From CAYUVH01 sp964448135 (GTDB taxonomy: Bacteria > Verrucomicrobiota > Verrucomicrobiia > Limisphaerales > UBA8199): a stretch of 64,000 nucleotides of DNA. The notes under the pieces are model-generated. The model worked only from the letters and a program-made list of their open reading frames with translations. It was not told where the DNA came from and did no database searches. Of this stretch, positions 27,057 to 35,460 are shown in pieces. The stretch lies in NCBI GenBank assembly GCA_964448135.1, contig CAYUVH010000022.1, positions 124,001 to 188,000 of the forward strand, written 5' to 3'. Position 1 is the stretch's first letter. Every line of letters starts with the position of its first letter. The translations under genes were made by a program, and so were the position numbers.

Positions 27057-28174
27057 GCAATCTTCTGTCTAAATCTCAAAGCACACAGGCTGAACATCGT
27101 CGCACCCATCACGGCCAGCATCACGATATTAAACCAAAAATCCTGGAGGGTCGCCCCGCGCAGCACGATGGCCCGCTGCAGTTCAATATAGTATGTCGCC
27201 GGCAGCACGGTGCCGATCGCCCAGAAAATCCACGGCATCGTCTCACGCGGAAAAATGAAACCCGAGAAGAACACCGAAGGCAGGATGAACACCATGCACA
27301 TCTGCAGCGCCTGCATCTGGTTTTGCGCCCGCGTCGAAATCAACAGCCCCACGCTCAACAGGGCAAACACATAGAGTGCGGTGGCTACCAGCAGCGCGTT
27401 CAGGCTGCCCGCCACCGGCACGAGAAACACTCGTTGCATGATCCAGATCAATCCCAGCGCCATCACCATGGCGATGCACAGATACGGCGTCAGCTTGCCG
27501 AGCATCAGCCCCCAGCGCGACAGCGGGCTCACGAGCAACTGCTCCAGCGTCCCGCGCTCGCGCTCGCGCACCAGCGACATGGCGGTGGCAAACATTGTGG
27601 CGATTTGCAGCACCAGCCCGATCACGCCCGGGACAAAGAAATTCGGGCTGCGCATCTCGGGGTTGTAAAGAATCTGCGGCCGCACCTCCACCGGCAGATC
27701 GTGGAGGCCGGTCTGTTCGGCCAGTTGCAGCACCGAATTGCGAAAACCAATGTTCAACGCCGTGTTGAGCGATCCGGAGGCGATTGTCGAATTCGAGCCA
27801 TCAATCAACACTTGCACGCGCGCCGTGTGTCCGCCACGGAGATTGCGGGTGAAGTCCGGTGGAATCTGAATGCCCACGTACGCCTTTCCGCGCCGGATCG
27901 CATCTGCCAGCTCTTTGACGCTATGCACTTCCCCCACCACCTTGAATGTGCGGGTATTAACAAATTGCTGCACCAGCTCGCGGCTCTCCCGCGTGCGATC
28001 TTCATCCAACACCAGCGTGGACAAATTCTTCACATCCGTATCCAGCGCAAACCCGAACGCCACCAATTGCACCAGCGGCGGAAAAAACATGAAGAACAAC
28101 GTCAACGGATCGCGGAAGACCACCAGGAATTCCTTGAACAAGATCGCCGTGAATCCGCGAAAGGGAGTTCTCAT
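27053..28174 (-). CDS. ABC-2 type exporter permease (YbhS/YhhJ-like)
   Basis: The 373-residue protein has one helix near the N-terminus (KEFLVVFRDPLTLFFMFFPP), a large extracytoplasmic domain (about 55-170, with VQVLIDGSNSTIASG), and a C-terminal block of five helices with the ABC-2 pattern ERERGTLEQLLVSPLSRWG. Such permeases work with an ATPase and a membrane-fusion protein, both encoded just upstream. Overlaps of four bases with the ATPase gene and with the following methyltransferase gene indicate one operon. Likely substrates are drugs or small hydrophobic compounds, by homology only. Confidence 0.92.
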   Translation of the reverse strand: MRTPFRGFTAILFKEFLVVFRDPLTLFFMFFPPLVQLVAFGFALDTDVKNLSTLVLDEDRTRESRELVQQFVNTRTFKVVGEVHSVKELADAIRRGKAYVGIQIPPDFTRNLRGGHTARVQVLIDGSNSTIASGSLNTALNIGFRNSVLQLAEQTGLHDLPVEVRPQILYNPEMRSPNFFVPGVIGLVLQIATMFATAMSLVRERERGTLEQLLVSPLSRWGLMLGKLTPYLCIAMVMALGLIWIMQRVFLVPVAGSLNALLVATALYVFALLSVGLLISTRAQNQMQALQMCMVFILPSVFFSGFIFPRETMPWIFWAIGTVLPATYYIELQRAIVLRGATLQDFWFNIVMLAVMGATMFSLCALRFRQKIA

Positions 28175-29172
28175 TTCGTTCCCCCATTCTCGTGCTCCCG
28201 CGTCAGCGCCACGAACACATCCTCCAACGACGGCGCGATCGGCCGGATCTCCACCTGCGAAATTCCCACGCGCGTCAGTTCCCCGCGAATCGCTTCCTCC
28301 GTCACACCCTCGTCCAGCAACAAATGCATGGATTGCCCGAAAACCGTTGCGCTCCTCAATCCGGATAACTTCCGCAACGTTTGCAATCCCAGCGTCACGT
28401 GCTCGCAGGTCACCTCCAGCCTTCGCGTGCCCGGCGGGTTCACTGGCGGCAGGTGTTTCAAATCATCCGGCTCGCCGCACACCACGAGCTTCGACATGTA
28501 AATGTAGCCAACGTGCGTGCAGCGCTCCGCCTCGTCCATGTAATGCGTCGTGACAAACAACGTCATGCCCATGCTCGAAAACTCGAACAGCAAATCCCAC
28601 AAATCCCGCCGCGCCACCGGGTCAATGCCTGCCGTCGGTTCGTCCAAAAACAAAACCTTCGGGTGATGCACCAGCGCGCACGCCATCGCGAGCCGCTGCC
28701 GCCAGCCGCCTGAAAGCAAAGCCGCCCGTTTCTTCAGATAGGGGCCGATATGCGTCAGCTCGATCAACTCATCCCGCCGTTTCGCCAGCGCCGCCCCGCG
28801 CAGCCCATGCAACCGCCCGTAAAACATCAGGTTCTCCTGCACCGTCAATTCGTCGTAGAGCGAAAACTTCTGCGACATGTAACCAATCAGGTCCTTGATC
28901 TCCGCCGTCTGCCGCGCAACATCGAACCCCGCAAGCTTCCCCCAGCCATCAGTTGGCTCGAGCAGCCCGCACAACATCCGAATCACGGTGGACTTCCCTG
29001 AGCCATTCGGCCCGAGAAAACCAAAGATGGACCCCTGCGCCACCTTGAAGCTCACATGGTCCACCGCCGTGAAGTGTCCGAACCTTTTGGTCAACCCCTC
29101 GCACTCAATCATCGTCCGGCCCGGCGTGGGGCCGGCCTTCGCCGCGGGATTGGATTCAAGCGAAGCTTGCAC
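28171..29172 (-). CDS. ABC exporter ATP-binding protein (YbhF-like, single ATPase domain)
   Basis: The 333-residue ATPase has Walker A GPNGSGKS (54-61), signature LSGGWRQRLAMACAL, Walker B VLFLDEPTAGIDP and the switch His in LFVTTHYMDEAERC. A C-terminal extension of about 90 residues (RRLEVTCEHVTL to SLEDVFVAL) is normal for ABC-2 drug-export ATPases. The GTG start at 29172 leaves six bases to the fusion protein gene; ATG 29112 (MIECEGLTKRFG) would be the alternative and would remove a low-complexity leader. E. coli YbhF has two ATPase domains; this protein has one. Confidence 0.92.
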   Translation of the reverse strand: MQASLESNPAAKAGPTPGRTMIECEGLTKRFGHFTAVDHVSFKVAQGSIFGFLGPNGSGKSTVIRMLCGLLEPTDGWGKLAGFDVARQTAEIKDLIGYMSQKFSLYDELTVQENLMFYGRLHGLRGAALAKRRDELIELTHIGPYLKKRAALLSGGWRQRLAMACALVHHPKVLFLDEPTAGIDPVARRDLWDLLFEFSSMGMTLFVTTHYMDEAERCTHVGYIYMSKLVVCGEPDDLKHLPPVNPPGTRRLEVTCEHVTLGLQTLRKLSGLRSATVFGQSMHLLLDEGVTEEAIRGELTRVGISQVEIRPIAPSLEDVFVALTREHENGGTK

Positions 29173-29178
29173 GACGGC

Positions 29179-30120
29179 TCACTTCGGAACATTGGCAAAC
29201 GTCACGTCCGCCGACATCCCCGCGCGCAAAACCCCCTGCGCCGGATCCAGCCGCACCTTGATCCCAAACACCTGCTTCGCCCGCTCGCCCACCGTCTGCA
29301 CATTGCGCGGTGTAAATTCCGCCGAGCGCGCGATCTGTTCCACCGTCCCGCTGAAATCCCGTCCCGGGTCCGAATCCACCCGCACCTTCACCTGCTCGCC
29401 CAGTGTGATGCGTCCCAGCCACGGCTCCGGTACGTAAACCCGCACCCAAAGATGATTCGTCAGCATCAGCGTCGCTACCTCGCGATTCGCCGCCAGCACA
29501 TCGCCCGGCTTCACGTTCAATATCTCCAGCACGCTGTCCGTTGGCGCCACGATTTTCATCTCCGCCAGTTGCGCGTCAATTTCCGCCACCTGCGCCTTCG
29601 CCTGCGCGATCCGCTCTGCCCGCGTGCCGGCTACCAGCAAATCGTAACGGCTCTTCGCCGCCGCCGTGCGTTGCTCCAGCATGCGCACACGCGTCTGGGC
29701 CTGCTCGTTATCGTTTACGGAAATCGTGCGCTGCGCGAAAAGGTCGGTGGCCCGCTTCGCATCCGTCTGCGCCTGGGCGAGTTCGGCTTGCAGTGTTTCC
29801 CAATCATGCTTCGCCGTGTCCAGTTCCTGCGGTCGCGCCCCGGCTTCATACTCCGCCAATTGCGCCCCCGCCAGGTCCCGCCGCGCCCGCAACTCCGTCG
29901 CATCCAGCTCCACCAGCGGCTGGCCCGCCTTCAAGCTCTCCCCCTCCTGCGCGAAAATCTTCTCCACCCGCCCGCCATACCGCGAAGCCACATGCGCTTC
30001 GTCTGTCTCGATCGTCCCCGAAACACTGTGCGGAGGCACGGGACCTGTCTTCGTACAGCCTCCGCCCAGCATTGCCAACGCAAGCACCGCCAAAATGCCG
30101 CCGCCAAGTCTTATATCCAC
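29179..30120 (-). CDS. HlyD-type membrane-fusion (periplasmic adaptor) protein of the exporter
   Basis: The protein has a hydrophobic leader ending in LAMLGGGC, probably a lipoprotein signal, a biotinyl-lipoyl half motif (VASRYGGRVEKIFAQEGESL), a long alpha-helical hairpin (about 80-170, rich in Ala, Glu and Gln), the second lipoyl half (IVAPTDSVLEILNVKPGDVL) and a beta-barrel part. It would link the inner-membrane ABC exporter to an outer-membrane channel, which is not in this window. The start is unclear: GTG 30120 gives a normal signal, while GTG 30147 and TTG 30189 would add a basic leader. It is the first gene of the four-gene operon. Confidence 0.88.
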   Translation of the reverse strand: MDIRLGGGILAVLALAMLGGGCTKTGPVPPHSVSGTIETDEAHVASRYGGRVEKIFAQEGESLKAGQPLVELDATELRARRDLAGAQLAEYEAGARPQELDTAKHDWETLQAELAQAQTDAKRATDLFAQRTISVNDNEQAQTRVRMLEQRTAAAKSRYDLLVAGTRAERIAQAKAQVAEIDAQLAEMKIVAPTDSVLEILNVKPGDVLAANREVATLMLTNHLWVRVYVPEPWLGRITLGEQVKVRVDSDPGRDFSGTVEQIARSAEFTPRNVQTVGERAKQVFGIKVRLDPAQGVLRAGMSADVTFANVPK

Positions 30121-30189
30121 GCGAACCAAGGATAGAGTCTGGCCCACACGTTTCAATCGCCTAATCGTCCTGCCATACTTGGCTTTCAA

Positions 30190-30275
30190 ATCAAGTTCCC
30201 TGAAGTTCGAAGTTTGGCTTTTGAAGTTTATCTGGAGCTTGGTGCTTGGTTCTTGGAGCTTCTCCGCCCCTTTCT
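30190..30275. repeat. Class B word repeats in a divergent promoter region
   Basis: The words CTGAAGTTCGAAGTTTGGC and GGAGCTTGGTGCTTGGTTC match the words of the element at 2710-2897, but only one half is present, so no long stem forms. It lies between the divergent exporter operon and the ExeA-type ATPase gene, not after a stop codon. Confidence 0.55.
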
Positions 30276-30349
30276 GTCACCTAATTGGACAGTCTACCGC
30301 CCCCGGCCTCCTGTTTCCCGCCGGGCACCCTTCCTGCTTAGGCGGAGTC

Positions 30350-31165
30350 GTGTATCTCGAGTACTACGGCCTGACCGAGCCGCCGTTCGACATCACCCCG
30401 AACCCGCGGTTTCTGTTTTACAGCGCGAAGCATCGTGAAGCGTACAACCATCTGCTTTACGGAATTCGCGAGCGCAAAGGGTTTGTCCAGATGACGGGTG
30501 AAGTGGGCGCCGGCAAAACCACCCTCTGCCGCGCCATGCTCGAAGCGCTCGACGACCGCTACGCCACCGCGCTCATCCTCAACCCCGTCATGAGCGCCGA
30601 CGAGCTCATGAAAGCCGTCGCCATGGAGTTTGGCCTCCAGGTTAAAGGCATGGACCGCCTCGACACCCTCGGCGTGATCAACCAGTTTCTCCTCAAACAA
30701 GTCCAGAATCGCAAGGAAAGCGTCCTCATCGTGGATGAAGCCCAGGACCTCACCGACGATCTCCTCGAACAGGTGCGCCTCCTCTCGAATCTCGAAACCG
30801 ACAATCGCAAGCTCCTCCAGATCGTCCTCATGGGCCAGCCGGAGTTGCGCGATCGCCTGAACAACCCGCGCCTGCGCCAGCTCCGCCAGCGCATCACCGT
30901 GCGCTACCATCTTTCGCCGCTGAACCGTTATGAAGTGAACCGTTATGTTCACCATCGGATCCAGGTTTCTGGTGGCAACGGCGCTCCGCATTTCACGCGC
31001 CCGGCACTCTGGCGCGTCTATAATTACAGCAAAGGCATTCCCCGCCTCGTGAACGCCGTCTGCGACAAAGCTCTTTTGGCCGGCTGCGTTCAGCACAGCG
31101 ACGAAATCAATTTCCGCATGGTTGGTCGTGCGGTCCGCGAACTCGAAGGAGAAATCGGCGCATGA
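30350..31165 (+). CDS. ExeA/GspA-type AAA ATPase
   Basis: The 271-residue protein opens with MYLEYYGLTEPPFDITPNPR, the standard start of ExeA-family ATPases, and has Walker A GEVGAGKT (50-57), Walker B SVLIVDEAQDL (124-134), and a sensor region QIVLMGQPELRDRLN followed by a C-terminal winged part. ExeA with ExeB/GspB helps insert the secretin ring through peptidoglycan in type II secretion. The GTG start is preceded by AGGCGGAG; the frame continues upstream, but that part is intergenic. It overlaps the next gene by four bases. No peptidoglycan-binding tail is present, so this is the short form of the family. Confidence 0.9.
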   Translation: MYLEYYGLTEPPFDITPNPRFLFYSAKHREAYNHLLYGIRERKGFVQMTGEVGAGKTTLCRAMLEALDDRYATALILNPVMSADELMKAVAMEFGLQVKGMDRLDTLGVINQFLLKQVQNRKESVLIVDEAQDLTDDLLEQVRLLSNLETDNRKLLQIVLMGQPELRDRLNNPRLRQLRQRITVRYHLSPLNRYEVNRYVHHRIQVSGGNGAPHFTRPALWRVYNYSKGIPRLVNAVCDKALLAGCVQHSDEINFRMVGRAVRELEGEIGA

Positions 31166-31842
31166 GCCTGATTAACGACGCCCTGCGCCAGGCTCACGCC
31201 GCGCAGGAACCCATCCAAAGAAAAGAATCCACCGGCCCCGGCCCGTTGATGCGCCCAGTGGAACCCGTGGCGCGCAAATCCGTGTGGACCCTGGGCCTGC
31301 TATTGCCCGCGGTGCTGGCGGTCATCGCCCTGGTCGCCCTGTTTTTCGCCTGGCGCTTCTCGCAAGCCGCGGAATCCCTAAAGGTCCGAGCCGTGTCCCC
31401 GGAGACCGTCGCAACCACGCCTGCCTCCGAACCCGCGGCCCCCGCGCAAACCGAGACGGTGTCTGCTCCGACTCCCGCGCCTGCTGTTGCTTCTGCTCCA
31501 GCTCCTGCTGCCAGCTTGCCGCCAAAGCCCCTCGCCGCCGCGGTGCCTACTGTGGCCTCCGTTTTGCCCGCGACCGCCGCAACCGCGACCGATACCAATA
31601 CCGCCGCCGTGGCCGCCGCTGCTCCAGCCGCTCCTTTGCCGCCGCCTGTGCCCGAGCCGCCGAAATTGCCGCCGTTGAAACTCCAGGCCATTTCTTACAG
31701 CAAGCGACCCTGCGCGATGATCAATGGCCGTACCGTTTTTCTCGGTGATCGTGTCGGCGACCTGCGCGTTGCCGCCATCGGCCCCGAAAGCGCCACGCTC
31801 ATCGGCGGTGGCCGCACCAACGTCCTGACCTTGCCGCAATAA
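31162..31842 (+). CDS. GspB-type general secretion pathway protein
   Basis: The 226-residue protein starts with MSLINDALRQAHAAQ, the hallmark of GspB/ExeB, followed by one membrane helix (LGLLLPAVLAVIALVALFFA), a long Pro/Ala-rich periplasmic linker (about 75-175) and a C-terminal domain (KLQAISYSKRPCAMINGRTV to NVLTLPQ) that matches the GspB C-terminal fold. It pairs with the ExeA-type ATPase that overlaps it by ATGA. The complex anchors the ATPase to the envelope during secretin assembly. The linker is strongly repetitive in Pro and Ala and probably reaches across the periplasm. Confidence 0.87.
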   Translation: MSLINDALRQAHAAQEPIQRKESTGPGPLMRPVEPVARKSVWTLGLLLPAVLAVIALVALFFAWRFSQAAESLKVRAVSPETVATTPASEPAAPAQTETVSAPTPAPAVASAPAPAASLPPKPLAAAVPTVASVLPATAATATDTNTAAVAAAAPAAPLPPPVPEPPKLPPLKLQAISYSKRPCAMINGRTVFLGDRVGDLRVAAIGPESATLIGGGRTNVLTLPQ

Positions 31843-32083
31843 TGTTCCGAGCGTGGCCCTCCCCGGCCGCAGCAACGTACGCTGGCCGGCAGGCGTTCAT
31901 TTCAAGAACGCGTGCACCTGCCCAGGCAACAACCCGCAGCCGGCCATCGCTCCAAATCATGCCGTTCCACGCCTTTGTCCATTGCTGCGCCCGGGGACGG
32001 GCGCGCTCCGCAGGGGAGAGGGGCGTTCCCCGGCCGCTTTTTTCGCTTGGCCAAGGCTCCGAATCCACGATTATAGCGGGCCG

Positions 32084-32761
32084 ATGAATTTTTTGCGCGA
32101 GAAGCTGGCCCCCCATCCCGATCTCGCGCGTGTGGTTCCCTTTGCCCTCCTGTTCGTTCCCATATTTTTCCGCGACGCCTTTGGAGAAGAGAACCGCTAC
32201 TGGCTTTATTTGGTCGAAATGGTCATCGGCCTTTGGGCCGTCATCCAGGTTCGCCCCCTCGTCCTCGAGGCACGCTGGGCTTTCAGTTGGGAAGCAGTCG
32301 TTCTGGGCGTGCTGATGTGCGCCGTCTGGGTGGGGCTCGATCCATACTATCCCAAGAACACCCTCCTCGCCGCCGCGGGAAAACCGTGGAATCCCTTCGG
32401 AGAATTCGGGGACGGATCTGGCATGGGCTGGTTTTTCTGGTGCGTCCGGGCTTTCGGCAGTGCCTTGATTGTGCCGCCCATCGAGGAGGCCTTTTACCGC
32501 TCCTGGATGTACCGTTACCTCGTGAAGATCAATTTCACTGAAATGCCCCTGTCCCGGTTCCACTGGCTCTCTTTTGTTGTTACTTCCCTCATGTTCGGTC
32601 TGGCCCATTATGAATGGATCCCGGCGATCATCTGCGGTTTATCCTGGCAATGGCTCACCATCCGCAAAAACCGCCTTGGCGACGCCATGACCTCCCACGC
32701 CATCACCAATTTCCTCCTCGCAATCTGGATCTATTGGAAGAACGCCTGGCAATTTTGGTAA
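32084..32761 (+). CDS. CPBP-family intramembrane protease (exosortase-associated CAAX protease-like)
   Basis: The 225-residue protein has six or so membrane helices and the CPBP motifs: EEAFYR (134-139, Glu-Glu-x3-Arg), a histidine in LMFGLAHYEW (His175) and SHAITNF (His205, Asn209). The overall layout is like the CAAX-protease-related proteins that accompany exosortase systems, but no exosortase is in this window. It should cleave peptide bonds within the membrane; the substrate is unknown. The ATG chosen follows a stretch with no coding appearance. It lies 241 bp after gspB, on the same strand; a functional link to secretion is possible but not shown. Confidence 0.85.
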   Translation: MNFLREKLAPHPDLARVVPFALLFVPIFFRDAFGEENRYWLYLVEMVIGLWAVIQVRPLVLEARWAFSWEAVVLGVLMCAVWVGLDPYYPKNTLLAAAGKPWNPFGEFGDGSGMGWFFWCVRAFGSALIVPPIEEAFYRSWMYRYLVKINFTEMPLSRFHWLSFVVTSLMFGLAHYEWIPAIICGLSWQWLTIRKNRLGDAMTSHAITNFLLAIWIYWKNAWQFW

Positions 32762-33160
32762 GCCAACCCAGCCTTGCTCACGCCAGCGCAAGGCGCGCCC
32801 CCAACGTGGGGCTTTTAGTCTAAATTAATCACAAGTGTTTATACCGCATACACTTGTGAATAATTATTTCTCCGGCCTGCCAATGCCATTTTCCAAGACC
32901 TGCAACCTTCAACCTGCAACCTTCGACCTTTTTATCTCGACCACCCCCACCGGCAGTGAGGTTCCCTCCCTCACCCTACCGCCCGTAGGGGTATCCCCTG
33001 CGGAGTCCAAAAAAACACTGAAAATACTTGTTGCCATCCTCCGTGAATTTACCTAAGAATCCGGCAAATACACCTAGCGGTGTGGGGTACGGACCAACTC
33101 CGTCTCCCTAGATAGTGCAGTAAACTAACAACCATTAATCAGCAAGAATCGGAGGAACGA
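32762..33160. other. Intergenic region upstream of porin 1
   Basis: This 399-bp stretch has no supported gene. It holds an inverted repeat at 32829-32859, a small word array (CTGCAACCTTCAACCTGCAA near 32898), and close to the porin start a strong Shine-Dalgarno sequence GGAGG six bases before the ATG at 33161. A GGGGTACGGACC segment near 33087 may be part of the promoter, but I cannot assign -35 and -10 boxes. Confidence 0.6.
32829..32859. promoter_or_regulatory. Perfect 10-bp inverted repeat, possible operator or hairpin
   Basis: TCACAAGTGT (32829-32838) and ACACTTGTGA (32850-32859) are exact inverted copies separated by 11 bases, with A/T-rich flanks. The half-site spacing suits a dimeric regulator. 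It lies 300 bp before porin 1. As a terminator for the upstream protease gene it lacks a T-run. The core CAAGTG also occurs in the inverted repeat before porin 2. Confidence 0.5.
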
Positions 33161-34465
33161 ATGAAGTTGAATAAATGGACAGTAGGTTTGGCAGCCCTCG
33201 GGTTGGTCAGCCTTTCTTCGGCGGTTAAAGCCGATGAAGCGGCCAGTTCGGCAGTGACGGCCATGACCCCTACCAGCATCAGCGGTTACGTTGATACCTC
33301 AGCCCAGTGGAATATTGGCACCGGCGACGCCAATCTCCCGCCCTACAAATTCGGCGGACCCAGCAAGGCGGACGGTTTCAACCTGGACGTGGTCCAATTG
33401 CGGGTTGAAAAGAGCATCGCTCAGGACGAGCAGGAATGGGCCGCGGGTTACCGCGCCGACCTGTGGTTCGGTCCCGACGCGGACACCCTGAACACCCAAT
33501 CCATCAATAGCACTGGCTCCGGCGATTTCGCCATCCGCCAGGCCTATGTCTCGCTCCGCGCCCCGGTTGGGCACGGTCTCGACTTCAAGATGGGCGTGTT
33601 CGACAGCATCCTGGGCTACGAGCCGGTCTCCTCGCCCGATAACCCGAACTACAGCCGTTCTTACGGCCATACCATCGAGCCCCAGACCATGACCGGTCTG
33701 TTGATGAGCTATCACTTCTGTGATTGGTTCAGCGCCTCGGCTGGTATCGCCAATACCCTCGGCTCGACCATCAATGCGAAGGCCCAGGGCCCCAACGGCA
33801 CCGGCATTCCCGGCTTCCCCGGCACGTCCAACACCAAGGCGGAATCCTTCAAAGCCTACATGGGTTCCATGCAGTTGATGGCCCCGGACAGCTGGGGTTT
33901 CCTCGCGGGCTCCACCCTCTACGGCGGCATTGCCACCGGCTTCAATGAGAACGCCTACCCCTGGCAGTCCAGCGTGACTGGCGCCAGCGGCAGTGGTTCC
34001 TTTGGCGCGAACGAAACCAGCTACTATGTCGGTGCGACCATCAAGACCCCGCTCAAAGACTTGATCTGCGGCGTGGCCTTCGATTACCTCGCCACCAGCC
34101 TCAGCGGTGAAAACTGGACGATCGGCACTTATGCCTCCTTCCGGGCCACCGACAAGCTGAGCTTCCACGGCCGTGGGGAATTCCTCAAGGACCGCGGCAA
34201 CGCGAAGTTCTTCGCCTTCACCAGTGTCACGGACAACGCCGCGGCGGTGGTCGCCACGGCGCCTGATGAAGTGTTCGCCCTCACGATCGACGCGCAGTAT
34301 GACCTCTGGAAGAACGTCATCACCCGCATCGAATTCCGCTGGGATTGCGCTCTGAGCGGTCCGCAGCCGTGGGGTGGCAGCCAGACCGTTAGCGCGGACA
34401 ACCCGAACGGTGGCGGCAACAAGAGCGAGTGCATGCTGGCTCTGAACGTCATCTACAAGTTCTAA
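33161..34465 (+). CDS. BBP2-type outer-membrane beta-barrel porin 1
   Basis: The 434-residue protein has a signal peptide ending in AVKADE, a first strand region SISGYVDTSAQWNIGTGDAN, many alternating amphipathic strands and a C-terminal YKF, the usual end of an outer-membrane barrel. The pattern is that of the BBP2/OmpL-like porin family. It should let small solutes through the outer membrane; selectivity is unknown. A clear GGAGG precedes the start, which is rare in this window and fits high expression. A strong terminator follows at 34494. It is a close paralogue of the porin at 38451-39638. Confidence 0.9.
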   Translation: MKLNKWTVGLAALGLVSLSSAVKADEAASSAVTAMTPTSISGYVDTSAQWNIGTGDANLPPYKFGGPSKADGFNLDVVQLRVEKSIAQDEQEWAAGYRADLWFGPDADTLNTQSINSTGSGDFAIRQAYVSLRAPVGHGLDFKMGVFDSILGYEPVSSPDNPNYSRSYGHTIEPQTMTGLLMSYHFCDWFSASAGIANTLGSTINAKAQGPNGTGIPGFPGTSNTKAESFKAYMGSMQLMAPDSWGFLAGSTLYGGIATGFNENAYPWQSSVTGASGSGSFGANETSYYVGATIKTPLKDLICGVAFDYLATSLSGENWTIGTYASFRATDKLSFHGRGEFLKDRGNAKFFAFTSVTDNAAAVVATAPDEVFALTIDAQYDLWKNVITRIEFRWDCALSGPQPWGGSQTVSADNPNGGGNKSECMLALNVIYKF

Positions 34466-34493
34466 GCCCTGGGGCTCGATTGGTTTCTCAAGG

Positions 34494-34525
34494 CCCCCTT
34501 CCGGGAAAACTGGAAGGGGGTTTTT
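34494..34525 (+). terminator. Rho-independent terminator of porin 1
   Basis: CCCCCTTCC (34494-34502) and GGAAGGGGG (34512-34520) form a perfect 9-bp stem with a nine-base loop, followed by TTTTT. It starts 29 bases after the porin stop codon. This is the clearest intrinsic terminator in the window. Confidence 0.92.
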
Positions 34526-34539
34526 GATTTTAAGCCCCG

Positions 34540-34605
34540 GCAATCCGTCCACGGCTTCATCCCCTACAGCCCCGGTAATTCGGGCTGAAGTCCCGGCAAG
34601 ACTTC
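34540..34605. repeat. Class G intergenic word repeat with small hairpin
   Basis: CAGCCC (34567-34572) and GGGCTG (34582-34587) pair around a nine-base loop and are followed by AAGTCCCGGCAAG. The layout resembles the hairpin plus AGTCCCGAAAGGACGG at 25589-25645. It lies between the porin 1 terminator and the stop codon of the convergent isomerase. Confidence 0.5.
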
Positions 34606-34619
34606 TGCACGCGAGACTA

Positions 34620-35444
34620 TCAAACCAAAGCTTTCAAATACTTAATCGAAGCGGCGGCTTGGGCGACGGTGCCGCATTCGACCGAGAGGACGATGTCTTG
34701 CGGGGAGCGCCGGCAAAGGGCCACGACTTTTGGCCAATCAATTACTCCGTCACCACAGGCGCAACCGACCGGAGTGCCGGTGACTTTGCCGCGCTTGGCG
34801 GAGGATTGCGTGACGGAGATGTCCTTGGCGTGGACGTGGACCAGGCGGTCGACGATGCGTTCCAGCCACGGGATGGGGTCATGGCCGCAAAGGTAGCTGT
34901 TGCCGGTGTCAAAGTTGATGCCGATGGCAGGACTCCTTACGAGGGCGTGAATGCGATCCAGGCCGTCCGGGTGTTTGCTGTATTGCTGGTGGGGTTCGAG
35001 TCCGATGCGGATGCCGCGCGGTTCGGCGACGCAGGCGGCTTCCTGCAGGGTGTAACGCATGAGCACGTGGTCCTCGGCCTCGGTAGTCCACGGGGGCTTG
35101 GGGCCTTCGTCGGTATTAACCACGGGAGCGCCGCATTCGGAGGCGAAGCGGATGGCTTGTTTGAGGTATTCGACGCTGATCTCGGGTTTGCACAAGGGCG
35201 TGTGCGCGGAGAATCCGGAGAGCCGGATGCGATGCTCCGCGCAGGCGCGTTTGACGCGGAGGGGATCGTCGAGCATCGAGACGCTGTGGAAATAGCCGGC
35301 TTCGCTCAGCAGTTCGCGGCCCCAATGGAGCATCGGTTCGACAAATTCGTAACCGAGCTCGGCGGCTTTCGCCACACCCCATTCGAAGCTTTTGTCCTCG
35401 TGACGGACGAATTCCAGGTTGATGCCGATGCTTACTTTCGCCAT
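34620..35444 (-). CDS. Sugar phosphate isomerase/epimerase (xylose isomerase-like TIM barrel)
   Basis: The 274-residue protein is an AP endonuclease 2/xylose isomerase-like TIM barrel, with GINLEFVRHEDKSFEWGV at the N-terminus, the metal-site strands LSGFSAHTPLC, RIGLEPHQQYSKHPDG, INFDTGNSYLCG and LVHVHAKDIS, and a late Glu in VLSVECG. These enzymes isomerise or epimerise sugars and polyols, often after oxidation by a Gfo/Idh enzyme such as the one encoded 16 bp upstream. The start is the ATG 35444 with AAGGA eight bases ahead; the frame extends upstream, but that part overlaps the neighbour. The substrate is unknown. Confidence 0.88.
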   Translation of the reverse strand: MAKVSIGINLEFVRHEDKSFEWGVAKAAELGYEFVEPMLHWGRELLSEAGYFHSVSMLDDPLRVKRACAEHRIRLSGFSAHTPLCKPEISVEYLKQAIRFASECGAPVVNTDEGPKPPWTTEAEDHVLMRYTLQEAACVAEPRGIRIGLEPHQQYSKHPDGLDRIHALVRSPAIGINFDTGNSYLCGHDPIPWLERIVDRLVHVHAKDISVTQSSAKRGKVTGTPVGCACGDGVIDWPKVVALCRRSPQDIVLSVECGTVAQAAASIKYLKALV

Positions 35445-35460
35445 GGGGTTCCTTTTACTT

